Positions 39,516 to 49,189 of a DNA stretch of 49,226 nucleotides are shown piece after piece; within the stretch, counting starts at the first letter, position 1; each line of letters starts with the position of its first letter. This DNA comes from Candidatus Stygibacter australis (GTDB lineage Bacteria; Cloacimonadota; Cloacimonadia; Cloacimonadales; TCS61): positions 1 to 49,226 of the forward strand of contig JAVCDJ010000113.1 of the NCBI GenBank assembly GCA_030765845.1, written 5' to 3'. The notes under the pieces were generated by a model that did not search any database, had not been told where the DNA came from, and saw only the letters and a list, made by a program, of their open reading frames with translations. Position numbers and translations under genes: made by a program.

Positions 39516-39544
39516 TTGACAAATAAACCGAAAAGTAATAATCT
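39516..39544 (+). promoter_or_regulatory. Promoter-like site just before lptB
   Basis: TTGACA (39516-39521) and TAATCT (39539-39544) are 17 bases apart. Transcription would start near 39551, only a few bases before the lptB ATG at 39554, and no ribosome site is visible. Confidence 0.4.
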
Positions 39545-39553
39545 ATAAACATA

Positions 39554-40294
39554 ATGAACAGAATAAAAACAGAAGATTTAGTAAAGATATATGGAAAAAG
39601 AAGGGTTGTAAACAAGGTTAGCATATCCATTGACCAGGGTGAAGTTGTAGGAATTCTGGGACCCAATGGAGCAGGAAAATCAACTACTTTCTACATGATC
39701 CTTGGCTTGATAAAGGCTAATTCAGGAATTGTGCAGTTCAATGATAAGGATATCTCAAGATTACCTATGTATAAACGGGCACAATTAGGAATTGGTTATC
39801 TTGCTCAGGATCCATCGATATTTCATAAATTGACGGTTGAGCAGAATATAATGGCGATTCTGGAGACTTTACCAATTAATAAGAAGGAACGTAAAGAGCG
39901 ACTGGAAAGGCATCTGGAAGAGCTTGATCTGGCGCGACTGGCTAAACAGAAAGCCTTTACTTTATCAGGCGGAGAACGGCGCAAACTTGAGATCACGCGA
40001 TCACTGGTAACATCCCCTTCATTTATGCTGATGGACGAACCCTTTGCAGGAGTAGACCCTTTGGCAGTGGCAGATATTCAAGATATTATCCGAAAATTGA
40101 AAGATATGAATATTGGAGTTTTTATTACTGATCATAATGTATTGGAGACATTAAAAATAACTGAGAGGGCGTATATTATTTATCATGGTGAGATACTTTT
40201 TTCTGGGACATCTCAGGAATTAGTAAATGACGATCAGGCGAGAAAGGTGTATTTGGGAGAAAAATTTATCAATCCCTTTGTGCAAGAGACATGA
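39554..40294 (+). CDS. lptB: LPS export ABC transporter ATPase LptB
   Basis: LptB powers LPS extraction by LptFG. The 246-aa ATPase has Walker A GPNGAGKSTT, the Q-loop AQDPSIFHKL, signature LSGGERRKLE, Walker B FMLMDEPFAGVDPLA and switch ITDHNV, and the ending VYLGEKF that is typical of LptB. The ATG has no clear ribosome site. The stop overlaps the rpoN start (ATGA). The lptF and lptG genes are not in the window. Confidence 0.97.
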   Translation: MNRIKTEDLVKIYGKRRVVNKVSISIDQGEVVGILGPNGAGKSTTFYMILGLIKANSGIVQFNDKDISRLPMYKRAQLGIGYLAQDPSIFHKLTVEQNIMAILETLPINKKERKERLERHLEELDLARLAKQKAFTLSGGERRKLEITRSLVTSPSFMLMDEPFAGVDPLAVADIQDIIRKLKDMNIGVFITDHNVLETLKITERAYIIYHGEILFSGTSQELVNDDQARKVYLGEKFINPFVQET

Positions 40295-41772
40295 GTAAAA
40301 TAGGTTTACATCATAATCTGCATCAGAAGCAGACCCAGCAGCTTCTTATCAAGCCTAAGATGTTGCAGTCTTTGGAGATACTTGCAGCACCGATAATAGA
40401 ATTGGAGACATTTCTACTTCAAGAATTGCAAAAGAATCCCATGCTTGAACTTGTGGAAGAAGATCCAGAAGAGGAAGCTGAGAATAACAGGGAAGAAAGT
40501 GTAGAGGAGAAACCTGAGGTTAAAGAGGAAAGTGCTGAAGATCAAGAGATACGGGAATTAATGGAAGAAACCCGTGAATTGAGTGAAGTACTTGATTCCT
40601 GGCAGGAATATAACGGTGATCAGCAGAATAAACTTCGAAATGATGAAGATCTTGATTTTGAGAAAAGATATGAATCAAATAGAAATATGATCACCCAATC
40701 TAATGAGAAAGACAAATATCTGGATCAGTTACAATATTTAACTTTTAATGATCTGGAATTAGAATATACAGAAGAATTGATAGAGAGCGTCAATGCTCAT
40801 GGATATCTGCCGGAAGGGATAGATATTTATGAACTGGCAGCAGAATACGGAATAACTTATGAACGGGCAGATGAAATACATGAAATGGTTTTAAACCTGC
40901 AGCCGAAAGGAATAACAGCAAGAAATATCACTGAGTGCCTGCAGGTTCAATTAGATAAAGAAGATGAGTATTATGATGTGTTGTATCAATTGTTGGCAGA
41001 GGATTTTGATGATCTGATACATAAGAGATACCGTAAGATAAGTGTTAAATACGGAGTGATGGAAAGAACAGTACTCAATTGGAAAGAAATGATCTCTCAT
41101 CTTGATCCTAAACCGGGATTACGGATATTGCCAGCGAATACTGATTATGTGACGCCTGATGTAGTAATAAAAAGGATAGGGGACAGGTTTGAGATAATCT
41201 CTAATGATTATTCATTTCCTAGAGTACATCTGAGCAGAAATTATCTTAATGTATTGAACATGGTTAAAGAGGATCGCAAGGCTTTGGAATTTGTAAGAGA
41301 TAAGATCAATGCTGCCAAGTTCATTATGAAAAGCGTGTATTTGAGAGGGAGAACCCTGGAGAATGTAGTTCGAGCAATAATCAAACATCAACCGGAATTC
41401 TTTTATGAAGAAAATGGAACTTTGCGCCCCTTAACATATTCAGTGATAGCCAATGAACTGGGTGTGAATGAATCAACTATTTCAAGAGTTGTACGCAGTA
41501 AATATGCAGAAACACCTTTTGGGATGATGTGCCTGAAAGATTTTTTTACTAGCAAAGCAGGCAAGGACGAAAATTATAATTCGGTTTCACGTCAAAGTGT
41601 GGAAGTGCGAATTAAGGAATATATTGATAATGAGGATCCTAAAAATCCCATCAGTGATCTTGATCTGGCTGAAAAGCTCCATGATGAAGGTTTGACGGTA
41701 TCACGGAGAGTAGTTGCAAAATATCGTAAACGTATGGGAATACTAAATAGTCATTTAAGGAGAAAAGAGTGA
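40291..41772 (+). CDS. rpoN: RNA polymerase sigma-54 factor
   Basis: RpoN directs polymerase to -24/-12 promoters and needs NtrC-type activators. The 493-aa protein has the Gln-rich region I (QKQTQQLLIKPKMLQSLEIL), an acidic linker (about 55-110), a core-binding domain, the helix-turn-helix (ELGVNESTISRVVRSKY) and the RpoN box VSRRVVAKYRKRMGI near the C-terminus. It is translationally coupled to lptB. The activator at 17509 in this window is a likely partner. The lptB-rpoN-hpf order is widely conserved. Confidence 0.97.
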   Translation: MSKIGLHHNLHQKQTQQLLIKPKMLQSLEILAAPIIELETFLLQELQKNPMLELVEEDPEEEAENNREESVEEKPEVKEESAEDQEIRELMEETRELSEVLDSWQEYNGDQQNKLRNDEDLDFEKRYESNRNMITQSNEKDKYLDQLQYLTFNDLELEYTEELIESVNAHGYLPEGIDIYELAAEYGITYERADEIHEMVLNLQPKGITARNITECLQVQLDKEDEYYDVLYQLLAEDFDDLIHKRYRKISVKYGVMERTVLNWKEMISHLDPKPGLRILPANTDYVTPDVVIKRIGDRFEIISNDYSFPRVHLSRNYLNVLNMVKEDRKALEFVRDKINAAKFIMKSVYLRGRTLENVVRAIIKHQPEFFYEENGTLRPLTYSVIANELGVNESTISRVVRSKYAETPFGMMCLKDFFTSKAGKDENYNSVSRQSVEVRIKEYIDNEDPKNPISDLDLAEKLHDEGLTVSRRVVAKYRKRMGILNSHLRRKE

Positions 41773-43166
41773 AGAAATTTGAGGTAGCTGTAATTGGTGG
41801 TGGTCCTGGGGGATATACTGCCGGGATAAGATTGCAGCAATATGGGATAAGTGCTGTAGTATTTGAAAAATCAAGGCTTGGTGGAGTGTGTTTGAATTGG
41901 GGTTGCATTCCCACGAAAGCACTGGTTAAAATAGCTGATCTATATCAGGAAATTAAAGACCATGAGCAGTCAGGCATATTTTTATCAGAGACAAAAGTAG
42001 ATTATCAGGCAGCTATGAACCGTAAAGATGAAGTGGTTGAGAAGCTTGTCTCCGGGATTGAATATCTATATAAACGAAGAGAGATACCATTATTAGAAGA
42101 AGAAGTAATCGAAATAAAGAGCGGATCTGACGGGTTTATTATAAAAACCAGAGAATCTGAATATAGAAGTGATTATATAATCCTGGCAACGGGTTCAAAG
42201 CCCAAAGAGATAGGTAATCTCAAATTTGATGGAGAGCAGGTATTATCTTCGCGGGATATATTAAGTCTACCCAAGCTGCCAGAGAGTCTGGCAGTGATAG
42301 GCGGGGGAGTGATAGGTTGTGAATTTGCCAGCATTTATCAGCAGTTAGGAGTAAAAGTAAGTATTATAGAATTTCTTCCTGACCTGGTGTCTATGGAAGA
42401 TAAAGAGATCAGTAAACGACTTCAAATGTTGATGAAAAAACGTAAAATAAAAATATACACAAAAACCAAAGTAACCAAGATTGAAAGACAGAAGGAAAGT
42501 GTGGTTCTGCATTTATCAAATGGCAAAGAGCTTGAAGCTGAAAAAGTGTTGATGAGTATTGGCAGGGAACCAATCTGCGAAATAAAATTCAATGGTTTTG
42601 GGCTGAAAAAAGACCGAGGATTTGTAACTGTTGACCCTGAAATGCGTACTAATAATGACCGGATATTTGCCATAGGTGATCTGACTGGGAAATTGATGCT
42701 GGCACATACAGCCAGCAAACAAGCTATGCTGGTTGCAGAAGTGCTAAGGCGGGAATTGCGTGGAGAGGGTGATGAACCTTTTTCATTGAATTATACTGAT
42801 ATTCCACGCTGTACATTTACCAGTCCCAGTATTGGCTCCGTGGGACTTACAGAAGAGCAGGCAAAAGAGAAATACGATGAGATTGAAACAGGCAAATTTA
42901 TGTTTTCTGCTAATGGGAAAGCTCTTGCCTCTGGTCATTCAGAAGGTTTTGTGAAAGTTATTATAGAAAAGAAAACCGGATTGTTAAGGGGAATGCATAT
43001 TATAGGGCCAGAAGCAGTGGAATTGATTGCTGAGGGCAGTATTATGATCAATCTGGGAACTGATATTAGAAAATTGAGAAGTCTGGTTTTTGCTCATCCC
43101 ACTTTATCAGAAGCGGTTGGTGAAGCTCTGGAGGATAGTGAGGGTTTGGCTATCCATAAAATGTAA
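41769..43166 (+). CDS. lpd: Dihydrolipoyl dehydrogenase
   Basis: This FAD enzyme reoxidises dihydrolipoyl groups of 2-oxoacid dehydrogenases or the glycine cleavage system with NAD. The 465-aa protein has GGGPGGY, the redox pair in GGVCLNWGCIPTK (Cys41, Cys46), a second dinucleotide motif VIGGGVIGCEF, RIFAIGDLTG and the active-site HPTLSE. The start is GTG at 41769, overlapping the rpoN stop, behind AAGGAGA. None of its usual partner subunits are in the window, and its insertion between rpoN and hpf is unusual. Confidence 0.95.
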   Translation: MKKFEVAVIGGGPGGYTAGIRLQQYGISAVVFEKSRLGGVCLNWGCIPTKALVKIADLYQEIKDHEQSGIFLSETKVDYQAAMNRKDEVVEKLVSGIEYLYKRREIPLLEEEVIEIKSGSDGFIIKTRESEYRSDYIILATGSKPKEIGNLKFDGEQVLSSRDILSLPKLPESLAVIGGGVIGCEFASIYQQLGVKVSIIEFLPDLVSMEDKEISKRLQMLMKKRKIKIYTKTKVTKIERQKESVVLHLSNGKELEAEKVLMSIGREPICEIKFNGFGLKKDRGFVTVDPEMRTNNDRIFAIGDLTGKLMLAHTASKQAMLVAEVLRRELRGEGDEPFSLNYTDIPRCTFTSPSIGSVGLTEEQAKEKYDEIETGKFMFSANGKALASGHSEGFVKVIIEKKTGLLRGMHIIGPEAVELIAEGSIMINLGTDIRKLRSLVFAHPTLSEAVGEALEDSEGLAIHKM

Positions 43167-43282
43167 GCTATTTCAATAAAAATATGCTCATAGAAGAAAA
43201 GTAGTTATATTAATATTGAAGGAGGTTGTTGGAAAATAGTTGATAAATTAAGCAGCAAAAAAAATGACAGAAGGAGTAAATT

Positions 43283-43813
43283 ATGCAAATTACAATTACT
43301 GCTCGTCACTTTGATCTGACAAATGCGATTCGGGAACACATCGAATCTAACGCAGAGAGATTAGATCGTTATTTTGACCACATTATGAATGTACATTTCA
43401 TTTTGGTACTTGAGAATGGCTTAAGCAAAGTGGAAATGATACTTCATGTACCGCGTCATGATTTTCGATCTGAATCTGCCGACAAGGATATGTATCTGGC
43501 GGTGGATATGGCGATCGATAAGATGGAATCACAGATCAAAAAATTGAAGGACAAGTGGACAGATCATCAAAAGAAGAGCTTGAAAGCAGATACCCAATTT
43601 GTTTACACGGATCTAATCGAGAAAGCGGGAGACCGACGGAGAGTAAAGGTCAAGCGCATACCTCCCGATACCATGTCTTTAAATGAGGCGATAGATAAAA
43701 TAGAAGTGGAAGAGGAATTCTTTCTCATTTTCAGGGATGTGGCAACTGACAGATTATCAGTACTGGTCCGCAAGGATGACTTGCATTATAAACTGTTTGC
43801 CACTGCGCGATAA
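43283..43813 (+). CDS. hpf: Ribosome hibernation promoting factor, long form
   Basis: HPF binds the small ribosomal subunit and, in the long form, drives 100S dimers in stationary phase. The 176-aa protein has the N-terminal domain (ITITARHFDLTNAIREHIE, a basic/acidic helix pair) and a separate C-terminal dimerisation domain (VKVKRIPPDTMSLNEAIDKI and FLIFRD). AGAAGGAG precedes the ATG. The 116-base gap before it probably contains a promoter but I cannot define it. A hairpin follows the gene. Confidence 0.92.
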   Translation: MQITITARHFDLTNAIREHIESNAERLDRYFDHIMNVHFILVLENGLSKVEMILHVPRHDFRSESADKDMYLAVDMAIDKMESQIKKLKDKWTDHQKKSLKADTQFVYTDLIEKAGDRRRVKVKRIPPDTMSLNEAIDKIEVEEEFFLIFRDVATDRLSVLVRKDDLHYKLFATAR

Positions 43814-43824
43814 ATGAACAAGAT

Positions 43825-43849
43825 TGGGGGTTCTATAGTGGAACCCCCA
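43825..43849 (+). terminator. Hairpin after hpf, weak terminator or attenuator
   Basis: GGGGGTTC (43826-43833) pairs with GAACCCCC (43841-43848) around TATAGTG. The following ATTATATT is a poor T tract, so it may allow read-through into hprK, whose start is 17 bases on. Confidence 0.6.
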
Positions 43850-43865
43850 TTATATTGGAAAAAAT

Positions 43866-44852
43866 ATGAAACAAAGAATTGAATATCCCTTAAAAAAGTT
43901 CTATAATGACAAGAAACAGGATTTTAAACTAAGTCTTCTAACTCATGAGAAGACTTTAAGCAAATCTATTAAAACACCATTCCTTAATCGCCCTGGCTTA
44001 GCACTTACTGGCTACTATGACAGGTTTTCAGCGGATCGTGTACAGATATTGGGAGAAACGGAGATCAGTTATTTGCAGAGTCTTGAGGAAAATGAGCTAT
44101 TTGCCAGACTCCGAGAGATGCTGGTTTATGATATACCTTGTATAGTAGTTACAAAGGGCTTATCTGCTCCAAGAGCATTAACGTTTTTGGCAGATGAATA
44201 TCAGATACCGGTATTTATTACCCATTTAAGTACAAATCGCTTCTATAATGATATGCTGAAGCATTTAGATAAGACATTTGCTGAGCAGATATCGATTCAT
44301 GGAGTCCTGGTGGAAGTATTTGGTGTGGGAATGCTGATTTCAGGTGCAAGTGGAATAGGTAAAAGCGAATGTGCTCTTGATCTGGTTGACCGTGGCCATC
44401 GCATGGTTTGTGATGATCTGGTTACTTTGCGGTCTCTTGATGGCAGGTTAGTCGGTATGCCACGCTTTGAGAATCTATATACCATGGAAATCAGAGGAAT
44501 AGGACTGGTAGATATTGAGAAGATGTATGGTATCCATGGAGTTCGCAAGACCAAGGAAGTTGATATTCAGGTAGAATTGATGAAATGGGATGATATGGAA
44601 AGCTATCAGAGACTTGGTCTGCAGGACGAAATGACAGAGATTATGGGGATAAAATTACCAATTATCTACCTACCAGTAACATCAGGTAAAAATTTATCAG
44701 TGATCATGGAAGTGATTGCCATGAACCACAGTTTGAGATCATTTGGATATAATGCAGCAGAAGAATATACACGCAAATTAAATAAATCAATTATGCAAGC
44801 CTCGCAGGCTAACAAAGAATTGGAGAATAATATTGGTAGTAAAAAGGATTAA
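43866..44852 (+). CDS. hprK: HPr kinase/phosphorylase
   Basis: HprK phosphorylates and dephosphorylates HPr on Ser46. The 328-aa protein has Walker A GASGIGKSE at about 159-167, LVDRGHRMVCDDLV, and IEIRGIGLVDI-type sequence (MEIRGIGLVDI) followed by the C-terminal signature region. The N-terminal domain has the fold expected for the family. It overlaps ptsH by 20 bases. In Gram-negative bacteria HprK usually goes with a regulatory PTS rather than carbon catabolite repression through CcpA. Confidence 0.95.
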   Translation: MKQRIEYPLKKFYNDKKQDFKLSLLTHEKTLSKSIKTPFLNRPGLALTGYYDRFSADRVQILGETEISYLQSLEENELFARLREMLVYDIPCIVVTKGLSAPRALTFLADEYQIPVFITHLSTNRFYNDMLKHLDKTFAEQISIHGVLVEVFGVGMLISGASGIGKSECALDLVDRGHRMVCDDLVTLRSLDGRLVGMPRFENLYTMEIRGIGLVDIEKMYGIHGVRKTKEVDIQVELMKWDDMESYQRLGLQDEMTEIMGIKLPIIYLPVTSGKNLSVIMEVIAMNHSLRSFGYNAAEEYTRKLNKSIMQASQANKELENNIGSKKD

Positions 44853-45105
44853 AGTAACAAATGAATATGGGCTGCATGCTCGTCCATCAACTCTTCTGGT
44901 AAAAAAGGCAACTCAATACAGATCAGTACTTAAGATACGTAAAGATGAAATTGAAGTAAACGGCAAGAGCTTACTTGGAGTTTTGACCCTGGCTGCTGCC
45001 TATGGTACAGAATTAGAATTAATTGCTGATGGTATTGATGAAAACGAACTGATAGAAGAGATTGAGAAGCTTTTTGCAACCGGTTTTGAAGAGGTATCAA
45101 AATGA
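44833..45105 (+). CDS. ptsH: Phosphocarrier protein HPr
   Basis: This 90-aa HPr has YGLHARPS with His15 (site of enzyme I phosphorylation) and NGKSLLGVLTL with Ser46 (site of HprK). With the TTG at 44833 as residue 1, His and Ser fall exactly at 15 and 46, and GGAG at 44822-44825 lies 7 bases upstream, so this start is well supported although it overlaps hprK. Its stop overlaps the ptsI start. Confidence 0.96.
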   Translation: MVVKRIKVTNEYGLHARPSTLLVKKATQYRSVLKIRKDEIEVNGKSLLGVLTLAAAYGTELELIADGIDENELIEEIEKLFATGFEEVSK

Positions 45106-46745
45106 AAATGATCGGTGTGGCAGTATCAAATGGAATTGCCATTGGTAAATCGATATGTGTTGATTACAAGTTTAATATAATCAATTATCAGATTACCAAA
45201 GAAGATATAACTCGAGAACTGAAAAGACTGGAAAATGTTATTATAGTAACAATTGCTGAGTTGAACTATATATCCCGTGAACTTACAGGAAATAAGAACC
45301 AGCGGGATATTCTTGATACGCATAAGATGATTTTAGAAGATCCGGAAATGATCAACAATATAAAAAAGATACTACAAGATGAACTTGTTACGCTGGAGAA
45401 GGCATTGGATCTTAATCTTCAAGCAATTAAAGAGCAATTTTCTGAAATTGAAGATGAATATTTTTCTGCCAGGATAATAGATTATCAAGACGTCACAAGC
45501 CGTCTTTTAAAGAAATTATATAAAACAGAGTCAGAGCATGAGAACTGGACTGGCAGTATTCTGGTCGCCCAGGAAATCACACCTTCCCAGGTGCTGGAAG
45601 CATATAAAAATCATGTAGCAGGATTAATATCCATTCACGGTAGCAGGAAATCTCATTCTGCAATACTTGCCCGATCACTTATAATTCCAATGGTTATGGG
45701 TTTAGATGATGCTGAATGTGATATATGTCCTCAAGAAGTAATTGTGGATGGCAAAGCGGGAATCGTAATTGTATCTCCATCCAGAAAAGAGAAAGATAAA
45801 TATCAAAAGGATTTGACTGAGATCAATCTTAAGAACCAGGAATTAGCTTTACTTGCTGATAAAGAATCGGTCACAAAAGATGGGAAAAAAATACCCTTGT
45901 TTTGCAATATTGAAATACCGGAAGAAATAGCTGCACTGGAAAGAATGAAAATAGAAGGAATTGGCTTATTTCGCACTGAATTTTTATATCTGGACAGGCA
46001 GGAGCTTCCTGACGAAGAAGAACAATTTCAGATATATAAAGAAGTCGCAGAAAAATTATCTCCCAAGCCCGTGATCATCAGAACTATTGATCTGGGAGGG
46101 GATAAAATTGCCAGGAGCTTGAAAGAAGTTGAAATGAACCCCAATCTTGGACTCAGAGGAATACGGCTGTCATTCAAGTATTTAGATTTGTTCAAAGTAC
46201 AATTGCGAGCGATTCTGAGGGCAGCAGTGCATGGCAAGATCAAGATCATGTTTCCTATGGTTTCTAGTGTATCTGAGATTGATTCAGCAAGGAATATTAT
46301 ACTTGAATGTCAGAAGGAATTGGAAGCTGATAAAATAGAGTATCAACGTGAAATTGAAATTGGTACTATGATTGAAGTCCCTTCAGCAGCTTTGCGGGCA
46401 AAAGAGATAGCTGCTAAATGTGATTTTTTGAGTATTGGCACAAATGATCTGGTGCAATACACGCTTGCTGTGGATAGAAATAATGATCTTGTAGCGGAAT
46501 ATTATAATGAAATGGATCCATCAGTATTGTATTTAATTCAAAAAGTATGTCAATCAGCCCATGAAGCAGGCATCAAAGTGGCAGTTTGCGGGGAAATGGC
46601 TTCTCAGGAGCAATTTACCAGTCTGCTTTTGGGATTAGGTGTAGATGAATTATCCACCTCTCCTGCTAATTATAATGAGATCAAAAAGAAAATTCTCCAG
46701 CTTGACACAAAAGAGTGTGAAAAATATGCCGTCTCATTATTATAG
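45102..46745 (+). CDS. ptsI: PTS enzyme I (phosphoenolpyruvate-protein phosphotransferase)
   Basis: Enzyme I moves phosphate from phosphoenolpyruvate to HPr. The 547-aa protein has the phosphohistidine region SIHGSRKSHSAILAR (His185), GIGLFRTEFLYL, the PEP-binding IMFPMVSSVSEI, and VAVCGEMAS with the catalytic Cys. The usual GGxTSH is here SRKSH. GAGG lies 7 bases before the ATG that overlaps the ptsH stop. No EII component is encoded in the window, so its sugar-transport role is unproven. Confidence 0.96.
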   Translation: MKMIGVAVSNGIAIGKSICVDYKFNIINYQITKEDITRELKRLENVIIVTIAELNYISRELTGNKNQRDILDTHKMILEDPEMINNIKKILQDELVTLEKALDLNLQAIKEQFSEIEDEYFSARIIDYQDVTSRLLKKLYKTESEHENWTGSILVAQEITPSQVLEAYKNHVAGLISIHGSRKSHSAILARSLIIPMVMGLDDAECDICPQEVIVDGKAGIVIVSPSRKEKDKYQKDLTEINLKNQELALLADKESVTKDGKKIPLFCNIEIPEEIAALERMKIEGIGLFRTEFLYLDRQELPDEEEQFQIYKEVAEKLSPKPVIIRTIDLGGDKIARSLKEVEMNPNLGLRGIRLSFKYLDLFKVQLRAILRAAVHGKIKIMFPMVSSVSEIDSARNIILECQKELEADKIEYQREIEIGTMIEVPSAALRAKEIAAKCDFLSIGTNDLVQYTLAVDRNNDLVAEYYNEMDPSVLYLIQKVCQSAHEAGIKVAVCGEMASQEQFTSLLLGLGVDELSTSPANYNEIKKKILQLDTKECEKYAVSLL

Positions 46746-46760
46746 GTAGAGGTTAAGAGT

Positions 46761-47654
46761 GTGCAGAAATTTGAATCTATATTAGATAATGATGAGCAAT
46801 TAAAAGAACTGGGCTGGGAAGCAGCTTATCATCAGGCTATCCATTTTCCTGAGCAAGTGCTTCAGGCTCGAAATCTCACTTCCGGAATAAAGAAATATTC
46901 CAGACATCCAGAGAAAATATTCATCTGGCAATCTGGTATTGAAAATAAACTGCTTATCCAATTGATAAATCACATTTATGGAGATATTATTCCTATTAAC
47001 AAATTAGATGAAATCCCTAATATCTGGGATAGTAAGGATGGCTTATTAATAATTCCTGATTTTCATCAAAAGCTTAAGAAAGTGCCTAATGATGATAGTA
47101 TAATATATCTTACAGGAAAAGAACTGCTTCATAAATATCAAAATACCATCTGTTATTCCTTTCCCCAAATCCCTTCAAATGAAGGTCTTGGTATATTTTT
47201 GGGTTTTATCAGTGGTTTTCTGGATGAATTATCTGGGATTGATAAGAGCAATATTATCAACAAAATTGTTGCTGTGGGAATGCAAAAGGCTGGAGTGCTT
47301 GCCTGGAGACAGCCCTATAAGAGAAACTTCGCTAAAATCTGGGCTGCTCGATTGGCTGAAGCTGATAATTGGCAGATTACCTCAACTCAACCGGATTTTG
47401 AGATCATCTGCCAATACTGGCAGAATAAACTGGAAAATTGGTCAGGTATAAATTCAGCAGTAGGACAACAGATTTTCCTGGAAAAAATGTACCCAACTGA
47501 ATCATCTTCTAATTTAGAAAAAGGTTCTGAAAGTATTTTTGCTGATGGTGTTGACCTTGTGAGTCAGATAATTTCTCAGTATTATTTTATAAATTGCCTT
47601 GCCATATATATTTCAATTATTAAAAAAATAAATTATCAGGAGATATTAAAATGA
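46761..47654 (+). CDS. Unrecognised cytoplasmic protein between ptsI and metK
   Basis: I cannot assign this 297-aa protein firmly. It has no signal peptide. The N-terminal [12 protein letters not shown] and the C-terminal pattern (a hydrophobic [19 protein letters not shown], then [16 protein letters not shown] and a Trp-rich helix) faintly recall the bifunctional phosphoglucose/phosphomannose isomerase family with SIS domains, but the SIS signature residues are not visible. It may be a degenerate relative. It starts with GTG 15 bases after ptsI and its stop overlaps the metK start, so it belongs to the same operon. Confidence 0.6.
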   Translation: MQKFESILDNDEQLKELGWEAAYHQAIHFPEQVLQARNLTSGIKKYSRHPEKIFIWQSGIENKLLIQLINHIYGDIIPINKLDEIPNIWDSKDGLLIIPDFHQKLKKVPNDDSIIYLTGKELLHKYQNTICYSFPQIPSNEGLGIFLGFISGFLDELSGIDKSNIINKIVAVGMQKAGVLAWRQPYKRNFAKIWAARLAEADNWQITSTQPDFEIICQYWQNKLENWSGINSAVGQQIFLEKMYPTESSSNLEKGSESIFADGVDLVSQIISQYYFINCLAIYISIIKKINYQEILK

Positions 47655-48811
47655 AATTTAGAAAGCTATTTACTTCAGAATCAGTTACTGAAGGTCATCC
47701 GGATAAGGTTGCTGATCAAATATCAGATGCCATTCTGGATGTGATTCTGCAAGGCGATCCCATGAGCAGAGTAGCCTGCGAAACCTTTCTTACTACGGGT
47801 TTAGTGATGGTCGCTGGTGAGATAACTACTGATTGTTATGTGGAAATTCCCACCATAGTTCGCGAAACCCTGAAAGAGATAGGATATGATGATGCAGATT
47901 CCGGGATTGGTTATAGATCATGTGGGATAATAACCAGCATTGATCCTCAATCAGAAGATATCAAGATTGGTGTTGATGAAAGTGAGGGACATGAACAGGG
48001 AGCTGGAGATCAGGGTATGATGTTTGGCTTTGCCTGTAATGAAACAAAATCACTGATGCCTATGCCCATATCATTTGCCCATAAACTGGCACAAAGGCTG
48101 GCTCTTGTTCGTAAAGAGAATATCATTGATTATCTGAGACCTGATGGCAAAACACAGGTAACCATTGAATACCGTGATAATAAACCATATATCTGTGACT
48201 CAATTGTGATCTCTACTCAGCACATGCCTCATGCTGATCAAAAGAAATTACGTGCTGACTTGATTGAAAACGTCATTAAACCGGTTATCCCAGCTAAGTA
48301 TTTATCTGATAATACCATAATTTATACCAATCCAACCGGACGATTTGAAATTGGCGGTCCTCAGGCCGACACTGGTCTCACGGGACGCAAGATCATTGTA
48401 GATACTTATGGTGGCAAAGGCAGTCATGGGGGAGGGGCATTCTCGGGAAAAGACCCAACAAAAGTTGATCGCAGTGCTTCATATATGGCTCGTCATATTG
48501 CCAAAAATATTGTTGCTGCCGGACTTGCCACAGAATGCGAGATCGAAATTGCCTATGCCATTGGAGTTGCCCAGCCGGTATCTCTTTTGATAAATACTCT
48601 TGGCACAGGTAAGTTAGACGATTTGAGACTGGCAAAGATAGTCGATGAGCTATTTGACTTAAGACCCAAAAGCATAATTGATTATTTGAAATTAAGAAGA
48701 CCTATCTATAAACAAACAGCAGCTTATGGGCATTTTGGCAGAGAACTTGCTGATTTTACCTGGGAAAAAACTGATAGAATGGAAGACCTGATACGTAAAG
48801 CAGGATTATAA
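47651..48811 (+). CDS. metK: S-adenosylmethionine synthetase
   Basis: MetK makes S-adenosylmethionine from ATP and methionine. The 386-aa protein has the hallmark [26 protein letters not shown] and [17 protein letters not shown] with the phosphate-binding loop. The ATG overlaps the preceding stop (ATGA). It ends the long plus-strand run; a strong terminator follows. Confidence 0.98.
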   Translation: MKFRKLFTSESVTEGHPDKVADQISDAILDVILQGDPMSRVACETFLTTGLVMVAGEITTDCYVEIPTIVRETLKEIGYDDADSGIGYRSCGIITSIDPQSEDIKIGVDESEGHEQGAGDQGMMFGFACNETKSLMPMPISFAHKLAQRLALVRKENIIDYLRPDGKTQVTIEYRDNKPYICDSIVISTQHMPHADQKKLRADLIENVIKPVIPAKYLSDNTIIYTNPTGRFEIGGPQADTGLTGRKIIVDTYGGKGSHGGGAFSGKDPTKVDRSASYMARHIAKNIVAAGLATECEIEIAYAIGVAQPVSLLINTLGTGKLDDLRLAKIVDELFDLRPKSIIDYLKLRRPIYKQTAAYGHFGRELADFTWEKTDRMEDLIRKAGL

Positions 48812-48829
48812 AATATTAAACAAATTACA

Positions 48830-48867
48830 CAGGATAAGCCAGATAATGGCTTATTCTGTTTTTTTTT
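48830..48867 (+). terminator. Intrinsic terminator after metK
   Basis: CAGGATAAGCC (48830-48840) pairs with GGCTTATTCTG (48848-48858) with one G-T pair, followed by nine T residues. It lies between two convergent genes and slightly overlaps the end of the minus-strand gene. Confidence 0.92.
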
Positions 48868-49189
48868 CGAGATGTTTCCTGGTCAATTTCTTCTGATATA
48901 ACCGTTGTTGAGAAATTTTCCGCCTTTCTTCTTCCTGCTTGTCATCATAGTTCATTTTCGTAATTATATAGGCAAACCAGAATCCCAGTACCAGCATAAA
49001 TAAATTCAGTATACCCAGATATATTGCGGATATAAAGCCTATAGCAAGACTGAAAATTACAATTATCAAACAAATAGTCCCAACAATATTTGAACCAGGT
49101 TTTTTAAACAGGAAAAAATAGAAAAAGACAAATCCTATAAAGAGATAAATGATAAAGTAACCGACAAAATTGATCAAATTTATATCCAT
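48851..49189 (-). CDS. Small membrane protein with a basic tail, function unknown
   Basis: The 112-aa protein has three or four hydrophobic helices (about residues 8-28, 35-55, 57-78) and a strongly charged C-terminal tail (KQEEERRKISQQRLYQKKL) that would face the cytoplasm. I do not recognise a family. Its 3' end lies within the metK terminator. It is convergent with metK and preceded by a short AT-rich stretch at the window edge. Confidence 0.55.
   Translation of the reverse strand: MDINLINFVGYFIIYLFIGFVFFYFFLFKKPGSNIVGTICLIIVIFSLAIGFISAIYLGILNLFMLVLGFWFAYIITKMNYDDKQEEERRKISQQRLYQKKLTRKHLEKKTE

Noticed and set aside
43219-43232. Strong AAGGAGG ribosome site before hpf
   Set aside because: The following TTG frame ends after five codons, and hpf has its own site just before its ATG.
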